From Rhodospirillales bacterium (GTDB lineage: Bacteria; Pseudomonadota; Alphaproteobacteria; JAREAF01): a DNA stretch of 5,574 bases. The notes beneath the pieces were generated by a model that worked only from the letters and a program-made list of their open reading frames with translations, searched no databases and was not told where the DNA came from. Position 1 is the stretch's first letter. Each line of letters starts with the position of its first letter. The stretch covers positions 1 to 5,574 of the forward strand of contig JAREAF010000242.1 in NCBI GenBank assembly GCA_029240475.1, read 5' to 3'. A program made the position numbers and the translations under genes. Below, piece after piece: positions 5,329 through 5,574 of the stretch.

Positions 5329-5574
5329 ATGCCCGAGAACCTGCTCGCCCGCGAGACCAGCCCCTACCTGCTGCAGCACAAGGACAACCCGGTCCAGTGG
5401 CATCCCTGGGGTCCGGAGGCGCTCGAGCGCGCCAAGCGCGAGAACAAGCCCATTCTGCTCTCGGTCGGCTACGCCGCCTGCCATTGGTGCCATGTGATGG
5501 CCCATGAGAGCTTCGAGGACGAATTCACCGCCGAGCTGATGAACCAGCTCTTCGTCAACATCAAGGTGGACCGC
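5329..5574 (+). CDS. Thioredoxin-domain protein of the DUF255/YyaL (SPATA20-like) family, N-terminal 82 residues
   Basis: The first 82 codons are open to the window edge. The product begins MPENLLARETSPYLLQHKDNP and continues with VQWHPWGPEALERAKRENKP. It then shows the strand ILLSVGYAACHWCHVM with the redox-type CHWC at residues 51-54, and HESFEDEFTAELMN (59-72). This is the N-terminal thioredoxin-like (DsbH-type) domain of the DUF255 family. Full members are about 650-700 residues with a C-terminal six-hairpin glycosidase-like domain, not visible here. There is no signal peptide, so the protein is probably cytosolic. The biochemical role of the bacterial family is not settled. The ATG at 5329 is supported by AGGAG upstream and by the conserved LxxETSPYLLQH start. 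It is transcribed divergently from the DUF6489/ferredoxin/mnmE cluster and may share its intergenic control region. Confidence 0.95.
   Translation, partial: MPENLLARETSPYLLQHKDNPVQWHPWGPEALERAKRENKPILLSVGYAACHWCHVMAHESFEDEFTAELMNQLFVNIKVDR

Noticed and set aside
1..5574. Mobile elements, CRISPR arrays, tRNA or rRNA genes, DnaA-box clusters
   Set aside because: No transposase-like frame, spaced repeat array, tRNA-like cloverleaf or TTATCCACA-type box was seen on either strand.

Overview
The window looks like a chromosomal segment from a GC-rich alphaproteobacterium. The basis is the gene order mnmE-mnmG-rsmG-parA on one strand, with two parS-type centromere sites embedded in it. This is the conserved origin-proximal tRNA-modification/partition cluster of that class. 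The small DUF6489-type gene and the thioredoxin-like ferredoxin next to it would fit a Rhodospirillales-like lineage, but the sequence alone does not fix the genus.

Layout, following transcription of the main cluster (minus strand, right to left): a small DUF6489-type protein (5205-4951), a thioredoxin-fold [2Fe-2S] ferredoxin (4954-4592), mnmE (4591-3263), a 70-bp gap holding a perfect 16-bp palindromic parS and a candidate mnmG promoter, mnmG (3192-1330), rsmG (1325-720, with a second parS inside its first codons), and parA (723-1, running off the left edge about 20 codons before its expected end). parB would be expected just beyond the edge. Junctions are tight: GTGA stop/start overlaps at DUF6489/ferredoxin and rsmG/parA, a directly abutting TGA-ATG at ferredoxin/mnmE, and a 4-nt gap at mnmG/rsmG. 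Co-transcription and translational coupling are therefore likely. Only the mnmE-mnmG gap breaks the chain. On the plus strand, divergent from the cluster, the first 82 codons of a DUF255/YyaL-type thioredoxin-domain protein begin at 5329 and run off the right edge.

How they work together: MnmE and MnmG form the complex that modifies the wobble uridine (U34) of a subset of tRNAs. RsmG methylates 16S rRNA in the decoding region. ParA, with ParB and the two parS sites, segregates the replicated origin region. The ferredoxin and DUF6489 genes take the upstream position often held by rho in other alphaproteobacteria, and their link to MnmEG is unexplained. Most of the window is well-conserved housekeeping DNA. 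I see no mobile element, CRISPR array, tRNA or rRNA, and no clear sign of an undescribed system. The points most worth a second look are the two parS sites, the candidate near-leaderless mnmG promoter with its flanking direct repeat, and the ferredoxin gene fused head-to-tail onto mnmE.
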